The position numbers and the translations under genes are program-made. Positions 1-5,882 of a stretch of 7,965 nucleotides of DNA are shown one piece after another. The first letter of the stretch is position 1, and each line of letters begins with the position of its first letter. The notes beneath the pieces are model-generated. The model was not told the DNA's origin, ran no database searches, and saw nothing but the letters and a program-made list of their open reading frames with translations. This stretch comes from Actinomycetota bacterium (lineage in GTDB: Bacteria > Actinomycetota > Thermoleophilia > Solirubrobacterales > Solirubrobacteraceae), in contig WLNX01000079.1 in NCBI GenBank assembly GCA_009699565.1, positions 1-7,965 of the forward strand, read 5' to 3'.

Positions 1-2764
1 GCGAGAGCTGGATGTCCTCGCGCAGCTCAGCTGCGGTGCGCGGCTTTCCGGTCTTGTAGTCGATCAGTTCGTAGCCTCCGCCCGGGAGCAGGTCGACCCT
101 GTCGACCCGCCCGCGGAGAGTGTTCTCGCCGATCCGAAATTGGAACGACTTCTCAAACCAGACCGGCTGGCTCTCCTCCCGCGACGTGCGCTGCTGGTAG
201 CTAACCATCGCCGCCTCGGCCTTTGCGCGCAGGCCCCGCTCCTCGTCGCTGTTGCCAAAACCTCCGCGGCGCCAGCCCTCGTCCAGCAGCGCCGTCAGCT
301 CAGCCGTCGTTCTCCCTCCTGACTGGTGGTAGCGCTCGAGGACCTGGTGGACAAGGATTCCGAACCGTTGATTCATCGTCGGTTCCTGCGGAATCCGAAA
401 GACGCGCGCGAACTTGTAGCGCAGCGGGCATGCGCGGTACGTCTCAATGTCGGATGCGCTCAGCACGAGGCCCTCTCCCCGGCGAGGAAGGAACCCCTCA
501 AGCGAAGGTTCTCCGCGGCGGGCGGTTGCCGCGGCGCGTGCCCGCGCATCGCGTTCCGCTCCAAGGATCAGTTCATCCAGCGGGCTGCTCTCAAACGCCT
601 CCCGCTGCGTCGCGGTCGCGCTCTGAAGAAGTACCGCGTTGGCCTGCGTCAGTGCGCTGGCGACGTCCTGATCGTCGGGGCGGCCGATAACTGCTGCCAG
701 CTTGCACAGCTCTAGGTAGCGGACCACTCCGAGCGTCAGATCCAGATCGTTGTCGAGTCGCAGCTCGGCCAGCGTTCCGGCCACACGCGGAAGGTCGCCG
801 AGGAGCTCGTCCCTCAGCTCATTGAAGGCGCCGTGGAGCGCTTCGTCGGGGCCAAACAGCTCCTCGCTGCGCTGCTCCCACGACGCCCCGGCCGCATCTA
901 GCGCCGACTGCGCCAGCGGTGACGGCTGTCGCAGTTCGCCGCGCTCGCCTTGCTCGCTGTAGCTGAGGGTCACCGACGTCCGGGCGCGGGTTAGTTCGAC
1001 ATAGGCCCGTGCCCGCGAGCGGTCATCGATCTCCCTCTCTTGCTGCTGGCCGGCGCAGTAGACGTGGTCAAACTCCAGTCCGGCCAAGGCCTCGGCTTCC
1101 AGGACTGCGACCTTGCCGACAGGCATTGGAGCCGCCTCGTCGTCGCTGCCACGAAGCCCGGCTGCGGCGACTTCGACCACGTAGTCGGCGAACTCCCTGC
1201 CGCTGGCTTGCGGGGAGCGCTGCGTGTAGCGGCTTGCAAGGGCCTCAAAGCGCGCAAGGCAAAGGAGTCCCTCGACGACGTCGGCCTGTGCGGCGAAGAG
1301 CTGCTGGCGCCTCAGTCCAAGCCGGTCAATCAAGCGGTGCACAAAACGGTCGGCGCGGAGCGTGTCGAGGGCCGCGGAAGCCTGCTTGTGGAGCTTGAGA
1401 AAGGCAAAGATCCGCTCGCACGCCTCGGGTGGGATTTGCGGAGATTCGGTCGCCGCCACCAGCGCGCTGACCATGTCGAGCTTGCGTCGCCGCGAGATCT
1501 GAACGCAGCGCGCAAGGTCGACGGAGCGGAGTTCGATCGGTGGACGCGCCAGCGCCCGCACGGTCGCACTCGCGTCCGCCGGGTTCGTCAGGAGACGCAG
1601 CCAGGCCAGCACGTCCTTGACCTCGGCGCGGCTGAACAGCTCGTCGGAGGCGCCCAACTGGTGCGGAACCACCCGTTCGTCAAGCGCTGCCGAGATCTCG
1701 CGCCCCTGACCGCGCAGCGCGTCAACCACCACGACGATCGATTCGGCCGCGCTTCCGTGGTGGATCAAGCGCTCAACGTCGGCGGCAATCGCCTGCGCTT
1801 CGGCGCGCGCGCTGCTGCACTGCCAGCCGCGGACTTCGCCGCCCGGCCCGCCGGTCAGCGGTACCGCGGGCGGGGTTTCCAGCACCGCCGCCGCAGCCGC
1901 CACGATCGGCTGCGGGCAACGCAGCGAGACCGTCAGCTCAAGCCGCTCTGCGTCGAGGCGCTCGGCGATCTCCTCCGGCGGTGGGCCGTGTTCGAGCGCC
2001 GCTGCGGAGGGGTCTTCGGCAATCACGACGCTCTCTGTCAGCTCTGAGATCGCGACGACAAGCTCAAAGCCGGCGCGGCTGAGGCTCTGGGCGTCGTCAA
2101 CCAGCAGCTGCCGGTGGCGCGCGCGGAAGCGCTCTCGCACGTCAGGGCGCTGCAGCAGGCTAAGTGCCCCGAAGATCAGGTCGCCGCTGTCAAGCGCATT
2201 CTCCTCGGCGAGCATCCTCTGGTGGCTCCTGTAGATCTCCGCGAACTCGACCTCGCGCGCTGCCTGGGGGCCGGTCAGGGCCGCTGCTCGTGATGCACAT
2301 TCGTCAGGGTCGATCAGCGCCGCCTTCTGCTCGTCGATTCGACCGATCAGGCCGGCGAGCATCGCCATCGGTCGGCCTGCGAAGTCGTGCTCGCGCAGTG
2401 TCAGCTCGTCGATCCGGGAGGCAAGCATTGCGAGCCTGTCCGCGGAACTGAGCGTCGCGACAAAAGGATCGAGGCCGCTGCGGGCCATCTCCTCCTTCAG
2501 CAGGCGTGCTGCGAAGTCGTTTGTCGTCTCGATCGGCAGCTCCGCGAAACCGGCAGTCAGGCGTTCTTCGACCAGCCCGCGCAGATGATCGGCTGCCGGC
2601 GCCGATCCGGCGATCGCAACTACCGCCTCCGCGGCAACCGAGCGTTCCTCGACCAGCCACCGGTAGCGCTCGGCCAAGGCGCCGGTCTTGCCGCTGCCCG
2701 CTCCGCCGAGGACGATCGCCGCGGCAGCGCCGAATTCGACAACCCCGCGCTGCTGTTCGGTCAT
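1..2764 (-). CDS. UvrD-like (SF1A) helicase fused to RecB-type PD-(D/E)XK nuclease, partial (C-terminus beyond left edge)
   Basis: I translated this frame by hand: it is open without a stop from 2764 to base 1 (921 residues visible). An N-terminal Q-motif-like MTEQQ is followed by Walker A GGAGSGKT (residues 20-27). UvrD-like blocks include SLRCPQPI (motif IV, Arg282), an EVKDVLAWLRLLTNPAD segment, AGLEFDHV (motif V region, about 561-568) and VELTRAR (motif VI, about 590-595). The C-terminal part is a RecB-family nuclease: SDIETYRACPLRYKFA (about 770-785), GILVHQVLERYH with His806, RVDRVD (Asp888) and ELIDYKTGKP (Asp902, Lys904). The edge cuts at DIQLS, the likely start of the QxxxY motif. 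This architecture suggests recombinational repair or DNA-end resection, as in AddAB/AdnAB. Several motor motifs are degenerate: VDDAQS replaces DExQD, and the GDxxQ-type motif III is missing. The start is uncertain: ATG 2764 is chosen, with in-frame ATG 2791 and GTG 2785 as alternatives; none has a clear Shine-Dalgarno sequence. Confidence 0.9.
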   Translation of the reverse strand, partial: MTEQQRGVVEFGAAAAIVLGGAGSGKTGALAERYRWLVEERSVAAEAVVAIAGSAPAADHLRGLVEERLTAGFAELPIETTNDFAARLLKEEMARSGLDPFVATLSSADRLAMLASRIDELTLREHDFAGRPMAMLAGLIGRIDEQKAALIDPDECASRAAALTGPQAAREVEFAEIYRSHQRMLAEENALDSGDLIFGALSLLQRPDVRERFRARHRQLLVDDAQSLSRAGFELVVAISELTESVVIAEDPSAAALEHGPPPEEIAERLDAERLELTVSLRCPQPIVAAAAAVLETPPAVPLTGGPGGEVRGWQCSSARAEAQAIAADVERLIHHGSAAESIVVVVDALRGQGREISAALDERVVPHQLGASDELFSRAEVKDVLAWLRLLTNPADASATVRALARPPIELRSVDLARCVQISRRRKLDMVSALVAATESPQIPPEACERIFAFLKLHKQASAALDTLRADRFVHRLIDRLGLRRQQLFAAQADVVEGLLCLARFEALASRYTQRSPQASGREFADYVVEVAAAGLRGSDDEAAPMPVGKVAVLEAEALAGLEFDHVYCAGQQQEREIDDRSRARAYVELTRARTSVTLSYSEQGERGELRQPSPLAQSALDAAGASWEQRSEELFGPDEALHGAFNELRDELLGDLPRVAGTLAELRLDNDLDLTLGVVRYLELCKLAAVIGRPDDQDVASALTQANAVLLQSATATQREAFESSPLDELILGAERDARARAAATARRGEPSLEGFLPRRGEGLVLSASDIETYRACPLRYKFARVFRIPQEPTMNQRFGILVHQVLERYHQSGGRTTAELTALLDEGWRRGGFGNSDEERGLRAKAEAAMVSYQQRTSREESQPVWFEKSFQFRIGENTLRGRVDRVDLLPGGGYELIDYKTGKPRTAAELREDIQLS

Positions 2765-2784
2765 CTGGGGTGGAGGCTTCGGCA

Positions 2785-2803
2785 CCCCCATAGGATAAGA
2801 GCA
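2785..2803. promoter_or_regulatory. Candidate bidirectional promoter with a shared symmetric -10 element
   Basis: The helicase and phosphatase genes diverge with 41 bp between ATG 2764 and ATG 2806. The gap contains TAGGATA. Read on plus it gives TAGGAT (2791-2796); read on minus it gives TATCCT (2797-2792). Both fit the TAnnnT -10 pattern. Counting 6 nt downstream puts plus transcription at about 2803, three bases before the phosphatase ATG, and minus transcription at about 2785, on an in-frame GTG of the helicase gene. No good -35 hexamer is visible on either side. The sequence is observed; the promoter function is inferred. Confidence 0.4.
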
Positions 2804-2805
2804 AG

Positions 2806-3657
2806 ATGGGCTCTGCGTCTGCGCTAACCGGCTACGGCTGGCTTGAACTTTCCGCGCGTTGCGCGGCCGGGCTGGGGGATCTCCTCGTCCAAACAGCTAC
2901 GCGCGATCAGCGCGTCGCCGAAACCGGCACGATCGGCGCGGGCGGCGACCACACGCTGCTGATCGACCAGGCCGCCGAGGAGATCGTCTTCCGCGAGCTC
3001 GAATCGCTTCACGATCAGGGCGCCCGCTTCACCGCAATCTCGGAAGAACGCGGGCAAGTCGACTTTGGCGACCCTGACTGCTTTGTCGTGATCGACCCGA
3101 TCGACGGTTCGCTCAACGCCAAGCGGGGCCTACCCGCCTACTCGATCTCAATCGCCGTTTCGGACGGCCCAACGATGGCCGACGTCTTCTTCGGCTTTGT
3201 TCACGATTTCGGCAGCTCGGAGCAGTGGCACGCGCTGCGCGGTGAAGGCGCATGGCTGAACGGCAAGATGCTGCCGCCCGTCGCGCCGGAGAGGCGCAGC
3301 GCAGACGGCCGACTGGAGGTTGTCCTTGTGGAGGGCGCGTCTCCCTTCAACCTCGCGGCAAGCTCGGCGGCGCTGATCGAGGGCGCGCACCGGGTGCGGG
3401 CCTTTGGGTCGATGGCTATCTCCTGCTGCCAGGTCGCCGCCGGCAGGGCCGACGCGATGGCCTCGCTCTGGAGCTGTCGCTCGGTTGATGTGGCGGCGGC
3501 GCAACTGGTTGTTCGGGAGGCTGGGGGAGCGGTCTGCTTCCCAGCCGCCCCGGAGCCGCTTTCCTTGCCGCTTGCCGGTTCGGACGGCACCTCAGCGGTC
3601 GTCGCGGCGCCCACCGCTGCGGCTCTGGCCGACGCGCTTGCCTTCCCCAGCCTGTAA
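2806..3657 (+). CDS. Inositol monophosphatase / fructose-1,6-bisphosphatase family phosphatase (archaeal-like type)
   Basis: This 283-residue protein has the Mg-dependent, Li-sensitive phosphatase motifs in order: GDHTLLIDQAAEE (47-59), the acidic metal ligands in ISEERG (Glu80/Glu81), DPIDGSLN (97-104) and the C-terminal SVDVAAAQLVVREAGG, with Asp228 as the third-metal or base residue. Length is normal for the family. The stretch after DPIDGSLN, with an FGFVHDF segment and GEGAWLNGK, resembles archaeal dual IMPase/FBPase enzymes more than classical SuhB. The usual Trp before the C-terminal Asp is replaced by Ser226. The likely reaction is hydrolysis of inositol-1-phosphate or a related sugar phosphate in the cytoplasm; the substrate cannot be fixed from sequence. 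ATG 2806 is the first start after an in-frame TAG at 2791 and has a weak AGGA at 2792-2795. It diverges from the helicase gene and is not obviously co-transcribed with the next gene. Confidence 0.88.
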   Translation: MGSASALTGYGWLELSARCAAGLGDLLVQTATRDQRVAETGTIGAGGDHTLLIDQAAEEIVFRELESLHDQGARFTAISEERGQVDFGDPDCFVVIDPIDGSLNAKRGLPAYSISIAVSDGPTMADVFFGFVHDFGSSEQWHALRGEGAWLNGKMLPPVAPERRSADGRLEVVLVEGASPFNLAASSAALIEGAHRVRAFGSMAISCCQVAAGRADAMASLWSCRSVDVAAAQLVVREAGGAVCFPAAPEPLSLPLAGSDGTSAVVAAPTAAALADALAFPSL

Positions 3658-3678
3658 CCGCGGCCGCCAATGGGCGTA

Positions 3679-3707
3679 CGAACAGGTGTGCGGCGAACAT
3701 CTGTTCG
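3679..3707. promoter_or_regulatory. Candidate tandem LexA (SOS) operator, within an 11-bp inverted repeat
   Basis: CGAACATCTGTTCG at 3694-3707 is an exact match to the Gram-positive/actinobacterial LexA box CGAAC-N4-GTTCG; flanking bases extend the palindrome to GCGAAC...GTTCGC (3693-3708). A second copy, CGAACAGGTGTGCG (3679-3692), has one mismatch in the right half and is centred 15 bp upstream. The region also forms an inverted repeat: CGAACAGGTGT (3679-3689) against ACATCTGTTCG (3697-3707), with one G-U pair and a 7-nt loop, so a terminator for the upstream phosphatase gene is a rival reading. No U-tract follows. The site is 64 bp before the next ATG, where a repressor would cover a promoter. 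Confidence 0.55.
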
Positions 3708-3716
3708 CAAGGCTGC

Positions 3717-3722
3717 TACTCT
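3717..3722 (+). promoter_or_regulatory. Candidate -10 element of the histone-like gene
   Basis: TACTCT fits the TAnnnT pattern and lies 9 bp after the LexA-like box. A 17-bp spacer would put the -35 region at 3694-3699, inside that box, though that hexamer (CGAACA) is a poor -35 match. Transcription would start near 3729 and give a leader of about 42 nt. The leader is AT-richer than its surroundings, contains nested short inverted repeats (GAACT 3723-3727 with AGTTC 3738-3742; ACTTA 3725-3729 with TAAGT 3743-3747) and ends with a GAGAGGA Shine-Dalgarno (3754-3760). Confidence 0.3.
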
Positions 3723-3770
3723 GAACTTAAGCTCATTAGTTCTAAGTAGAAGAGAGAGGAACAAACCAAG

Positions 3771-4277
3771 ATGGCAACTGCAACGAAGACCCAGAAGAAG
3801 ACCACCGCCACCAAGGCGAAGGCAAAGCCCGCCGCTGCCAAGACCCGCGGCAAGGCCGGAGCAAAGCCGAAGACTGCCAAGGCAGCTCCGCACTCGCGCG
3901 TTGAACGCGCAGCGGATCTCCAAGTCGGCGCAATCCTCGTCGCCCGCGACACGGTCGTTGAAGCGATCGAAGAGCTGCGCGAGAAGGTCGGAACGCGCAA
4001 GGGTGCCGAGAAGCAGCTCAAGAAGTTTGAGCGCCGCGGAACCGTTGCCCGCAACAAGGCGGAGCGCGAGGCTCGTCAGGCCAGCGCCCGCATCGAGCGG
4101 GAGATCAAGCGCAACCGCACCCGTCTGGAGCGCGAAGTTCGCACGCTCCGCAAGGATGCCGACAAGCAGATCAAGAGCGTTCGCAGCGATGTGACGCGCC
4201 AGGCCGACGTCGTCAGCACCCGCGTCCAGGACGCTGTTGCTCCGATCGTTGACCAGATCTCAAAGGTCACCGCTTAG
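3771..4277 (+). CDS. Lysine/alanine-rich histone H1-like tail plus basic coiled-coil protein
   Basis: This 168-residue protein is not one I can name. Residues 1-40 are a low-complexity tail of Lys, Ala, Thr and Pro with 11 lysines, resembling eukaryotic H1 tails and the tails of bacterial proteins such as HupS/Hlp or chlamydial Hc1. Residues 47-72 form a mostly hydrophobic, probably helical segment (LQVGAILVARDTVVEAIEEL). Residues 75-145 are strongly basic and charged with helical periodicity, suggesting a long coiled coil; the end is amphipathic (AVAPIVDQI). There are no cysteines, signal peptide or membrane segment. The start is supported by GAGAGGA at 3754-3760, the clearest ribosome-binding site in the window, suggesting good expression. 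A candidate LexA operator lies upstream and a strong hairpin downstream, so it is probably monocistronic. A nucleoid-associated or DNA-compacting role is inferred from composition; a phasin-like granule protein is an alternative. Confidence 0.85.
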   Translation: MATATKTQKKTTATKAKAKPAAAKTRGKAGAKPKTAKAAPHSRVERAADLQVGAILVARDTVVEAIEELREKVGTRKGAEKQLKKFERRGTVARNKAEREARQASARIEREIKRNRTRLEREVRTLRKDADKQIKSVRSDVTRQADVVSTRVQDAVAPIVDQISKVTA

Positions 4278-4306
4278 GGCACCGCCTCAAAGCGCACTGA
4301 AGTATC

Positions 4307-4332
4307 GACGGCCCGCCACTCGGCGGGCCGTC
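4307..4332 (+). terminator. Strong hairpin terminator after the histone-like gene
   Basis: GACGGCCCGCC (4307-4317) and GGCGGGCCGTC (4322-4332) form a perfect 11-bp, very GC-rich stem with a 4-nt loop (ACTC), 30 nt after the stop codon. The following bases (CTGCGTTG) are not a U-tract, as is common for hairpin terminators in high-GC Actinobacteria. It separates the histone-like gene from mrp, so mrp needs its own promoter. Confidence 0.75.
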
Positions 4333-4373
4333 CTGCGTTGCAGCCCAAGTCGGTTGCGGCGCCGGCTCTTTGT

Positions 4374-4379
4374 CACAAT
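4374..4379 (+). promoter_or_regulatory. Candidate -10 element for leaderless mrp transcript
   Basis: CACAAT lies 6 nt upstream of the A of ATG 4386, the spacing expected if transcription starts at the start codon. There is no Shine-Dalgarno sequence before the ATG. A -35 is not convincing (CGGTTG at 4351-4356 gives a 17-bp spacer). The preceding hairpin at 4307-4332 leaves only about 50 bp for a promoter. Confidence 0.35.
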
Positions 4380-4385
4380 GGGCTG

Positions 4386-5534
4386 ATGCCTACAGACGAG
4401 CAGATCCTCAGCGCCCTCGAAGTCGTGATCGACCCCGAGCTGCGCAAGTCAATTGTCGAGCTTGGGATGGTCCGCTCGATCGAGAAGGGCGACGATGGCG
4501 CGGTCGCTGTGGTCGTCTCTCTGACTACAGCCGGCTGTCCGATCCGCAACCACTTCGAGACTGCGGTCGCAGATGCCGTTGGTGCTCTCGACGGCGTCAC
4601 TGCCGTCAGCGTCAGCTTCGACGTTCTCAGCGCCGACGAGAAGACCGAACTCCAGCGCAAGCTTGGCCGCGCCTCGCTGCCTGAAGGCGCGCTGGCGATG
4701 GTCAGCAACGTTGTCTGCATCGGCTCCGGCAAGGGCGGCGTCGGCAAGTCGACGATTACCGCCAACCTTGCCGCTGCGCTCGCCGCCGACGGCAAGCGGG
4801 TCGGCGTACTCGACGCCGACGTCTGGGGCTACTCAATTCCCCGCATGTTCGGAGTCAGTGGCCGCCCGCCGGTTTCTCCTGAGCGCAAGATTGTTCCGCT
4901 CGAGGCCGGCGGCGTGAAGATCATGTCGATCGGCTTCTTCGTTGAGGAGGACGCTGCCGTCGTCTGGCGCGGTCCGATGCTCCACAAGGCGCTTACGCAG
5001 TTCCTCGAAGACGTCGAGTGGGGTGAGCTTGACTTCCTGCTTGTGGATCTGCCGCCGGGCACCGGTGACGTATCGATGACGCTCGCCCAGTTGCTGCCGC
5101 AGGCGAAGTTTGTGATCGTCACTACGCCGCAGCAGACGGCGCAGAAGGTTGCGCGCCGTTCGGCCGACATGGCCAACAAGGTCAACCTTGAGCTTGCAGG
5201 CGTAATCGAGAACATGGCCGGGTTCGTCACTCCGGACGGAGAGCGCTACGCGATCTTCGGCGAGGGCGGCGGTCAGGAGCTGGCCGACGAGATCGACGTT
5301 CCGCTGATCGCAAAGATCCCGCTGACGATGCCGCTGCGCGAGCAGGCCGATGCCGGGGTGCCGCTGGTGATCAGCGATCCGGACGACCCTGCAGCGCAGG
5401 CGATCCGTCAGGCCGCACGAGGGTTGATCGCGATCTTCCCGACTGAACTTCCGGTCCTTCAGGCTGCCGCGCCAGCCGAGGGCCCCGGCGGCGACGGCCC
5501 CGAGCCGGTCGGCATGACGCTGCCGATGGCTTAG
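4386..5534 (+). CDS. mrp: Mrp/ApbC/NBP35-family Fe-S cluster carrier P-loop ATPase
   Basis: This 382-residue cytoplasmic protein has an N-terminal MIP18/DUF59 domain (about 1-85; DPELRKSIVELGMV and TTAGCPIRNHFE with Cys51). The MRP/ParA-type ATPase domain follows: deviant Walker A GKGGVGKST (115-123), the switch segment DADVWGYSIP (143-152) and VDLPPGTGD (220-228). Family members bind and transfer Fe-S clusters to apo-proteins. The usual CxxC in the ENMSxFxCPxC region is absent: here it reads IENMAGFVTPDGER, with Thr282 and Gly285 at the Cys positions. I recall related actinobacterial Mrp proteins lacking it too. A Pro/Gly/Ala-rich tail of about 30 residues ends the protein. ATG 4386 is chosen because the family N-terminus begins there; the frame is open upstream to a TTG at 4338, which would add 16 residues without family resemblance. 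Its stop overlaps that of the convergent ferredoxin gene, a functionally related neighbour. Confidence 0.93.
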   Translation: MPTDEQILSALEVVIDPELRKSIVELGMVRSIEKGDDGAVAVVVSLTTAGCPIRNHFETAVADAVGALDGVTAVSVSFDVLSADEKTELQRKLGRASLPEGALAMVSNVVCIGSGKGGVGKSTITANLAAALAADGKRVGVLDADVWGYSIPRMFGVSGRPPVSPERKIVPLEAGGVKIMSIGFFVEEDAAVVWRGPMLHKALTQFLEDVEWGELDFLLVDLPPGTGDVSMTLAQLLPQAKFVIVTTPQQTAQKVARRSADMANKVNLELAGVIENMAGFVTPDGERYAIFGEGGGQELADEIDVPLIAKIPLTMPLREQADAGVPLVISDPDDPAAQAIRQAARGLIAIFPTELPVLQAAAPAEGPGGDGPEPVGMTLPMA

Positions 5535-5797
5535 GCGCCGCTTGCGTAGTACTCGGCGTTGATTGCCGAGTACTTCAGCCACTCGTCCGGAAGCTGATCT
5601 TCCGCGAAGCAGGCGTCGACCGGGCAGGCTTCAACGCAGGCGTCGCAGTCGATGCACTCTTCCGGATCGATGAAGAGCATCTTGACCTTGTCGTAGTCGG
5701 GCTCGTCGGGTGTCGGGTGGATGCAGTCGACCGGGCACACCTCGACGCACGAGTTGTCCTTGGTGTCGATGCAGGGTTCGGCGATTACGTAGGCCAT
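5531..5797 (-). CDS. fdxA: 7Fe-type ferredoxin ([3Fe-4S][4Fe-4S])
   Basis: This 88-residue protein is a small soluble electron carrier. The Cys pattern matches seven-iron ferredoxins: C9-x7-C17-x3-C21P-x2-C25, then C48-x2-C51-x2-C54-x3-C58P. By analogy with Azotobacter FdI, C9, C17 and C58 hold the 3Fe cluster, C21, C48, C51 and C54 hold the 4Fe cluster, and C25 is the conserved free Cys. The ending DEWLKYSAINAEYY is typical of actinobacterial FdxA/FdxC, partners of cytochromes P450 and other oxidoreductases. Two oddities: about 8 extra residues (within HPTPDEPDYDKVK, 27-39) before the second cluster motif, and an additional Cys63 where Ile is usual. ATG 5797 is preceded on the minus strand by GGAAG (5813-5809) at 11 nt; the frame is open further upstream, but those residues do not resemble ferredoxins. 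A TACAGT -10-like box at 5846-5841 may drive it. Its stop overlaps that of mrp. Confidence 0.95.
   Translation of the reverse strand: MAYVIAEPCIDTKDNSCVEVCPVDCIHPTPDEPDYDKVKMLFIDPEECIDCDACVEACPVDACFAEDQLPDEWLKYSAINAEYYASGA
5548..5574. terminator. Perfect hairpin just past mrp, inside the 3' end of the ferredoxin gene
   Basis: AGTACTCGGC (5548-5557) and GCCGAGTACT (5565-5574) form a perfect 10-bp stem with a 7-nt loop, beginning 14 nt after the mrp stop codon. Because mrp and the ferredoxin gene overlap at their stops, there is no intergenic room, and this is the first place mrp transcription could end. On the minus strand it is coding sequence (around AINAEYY), so it would have to be read through there. 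No U-tract follows. The structure is observed; terminator function is inferred. Confidence 0.5.
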
Positions 5798-5840
5798 GGC
5801 TGGTGATTCTTCCTTCTGTCGTGAAGTCCTGTGAGCGCGA

Positions 5841-5875
5841 ACTGTAGCGACCGCTTCCCGGGGTCGCGGTACGCT
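5841..5875. promoter_or_regulatory. Divergent promoter region with a 6-9-6 inverted repeat (ferredoxin / SDR)
   Basis: TACAGT on minus (5846-5841) faces the ferredoxin gene, and TACGCT on plus (5870-5875) lies 7 nt before the SDR ATG, predicting a leaderless SDR transcript. Exactly between them is GCGACC (5847-5852) with GGTCGC (5862-5867), a perfect 6-bp inverted repeat with a 9-nt spacer. It abuts one -10-like box and ends 2 bp before the other, so a bound dimer could cover both promoters. No regulator family is assigned. Confidence 0.35.
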
Positions 5876-5882
5876 GCGCGCC

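Noticed and set aside
1040..2047. 335-residue open frame on plus, antisense to the helicase
   Set aside because: It has Arg/Gly/Leu-rich composition with no recognisable motif, while the opposite frame encodes an unmistakable helicase-nuclease. Long antisense frames are common in GC-rich DNA.
3201..3923. 240-residue minus frame spanning the phosphatase end, the intergenic gap and the histone-like gene
   Set aside because: It is a low-complexity shadow crossing two well-supported plus-strand genes and the regulatory gap, with no start signal or family resemblance.
4378..4386. Two-codon upstream ORF (ATG GGC TGA) overlapping the mrp ATG as TGATG
   Set aside because: It would matter only if transcription starts upstream of 4378; the best -10 candidate puts the start at about 4386. 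It is probably coincidence.
4833..5582. 249-residue minus frame opposite mrp
   Set aside because: mrp has full family motifs; this frame has none and would overlap the ferredoxin gene.
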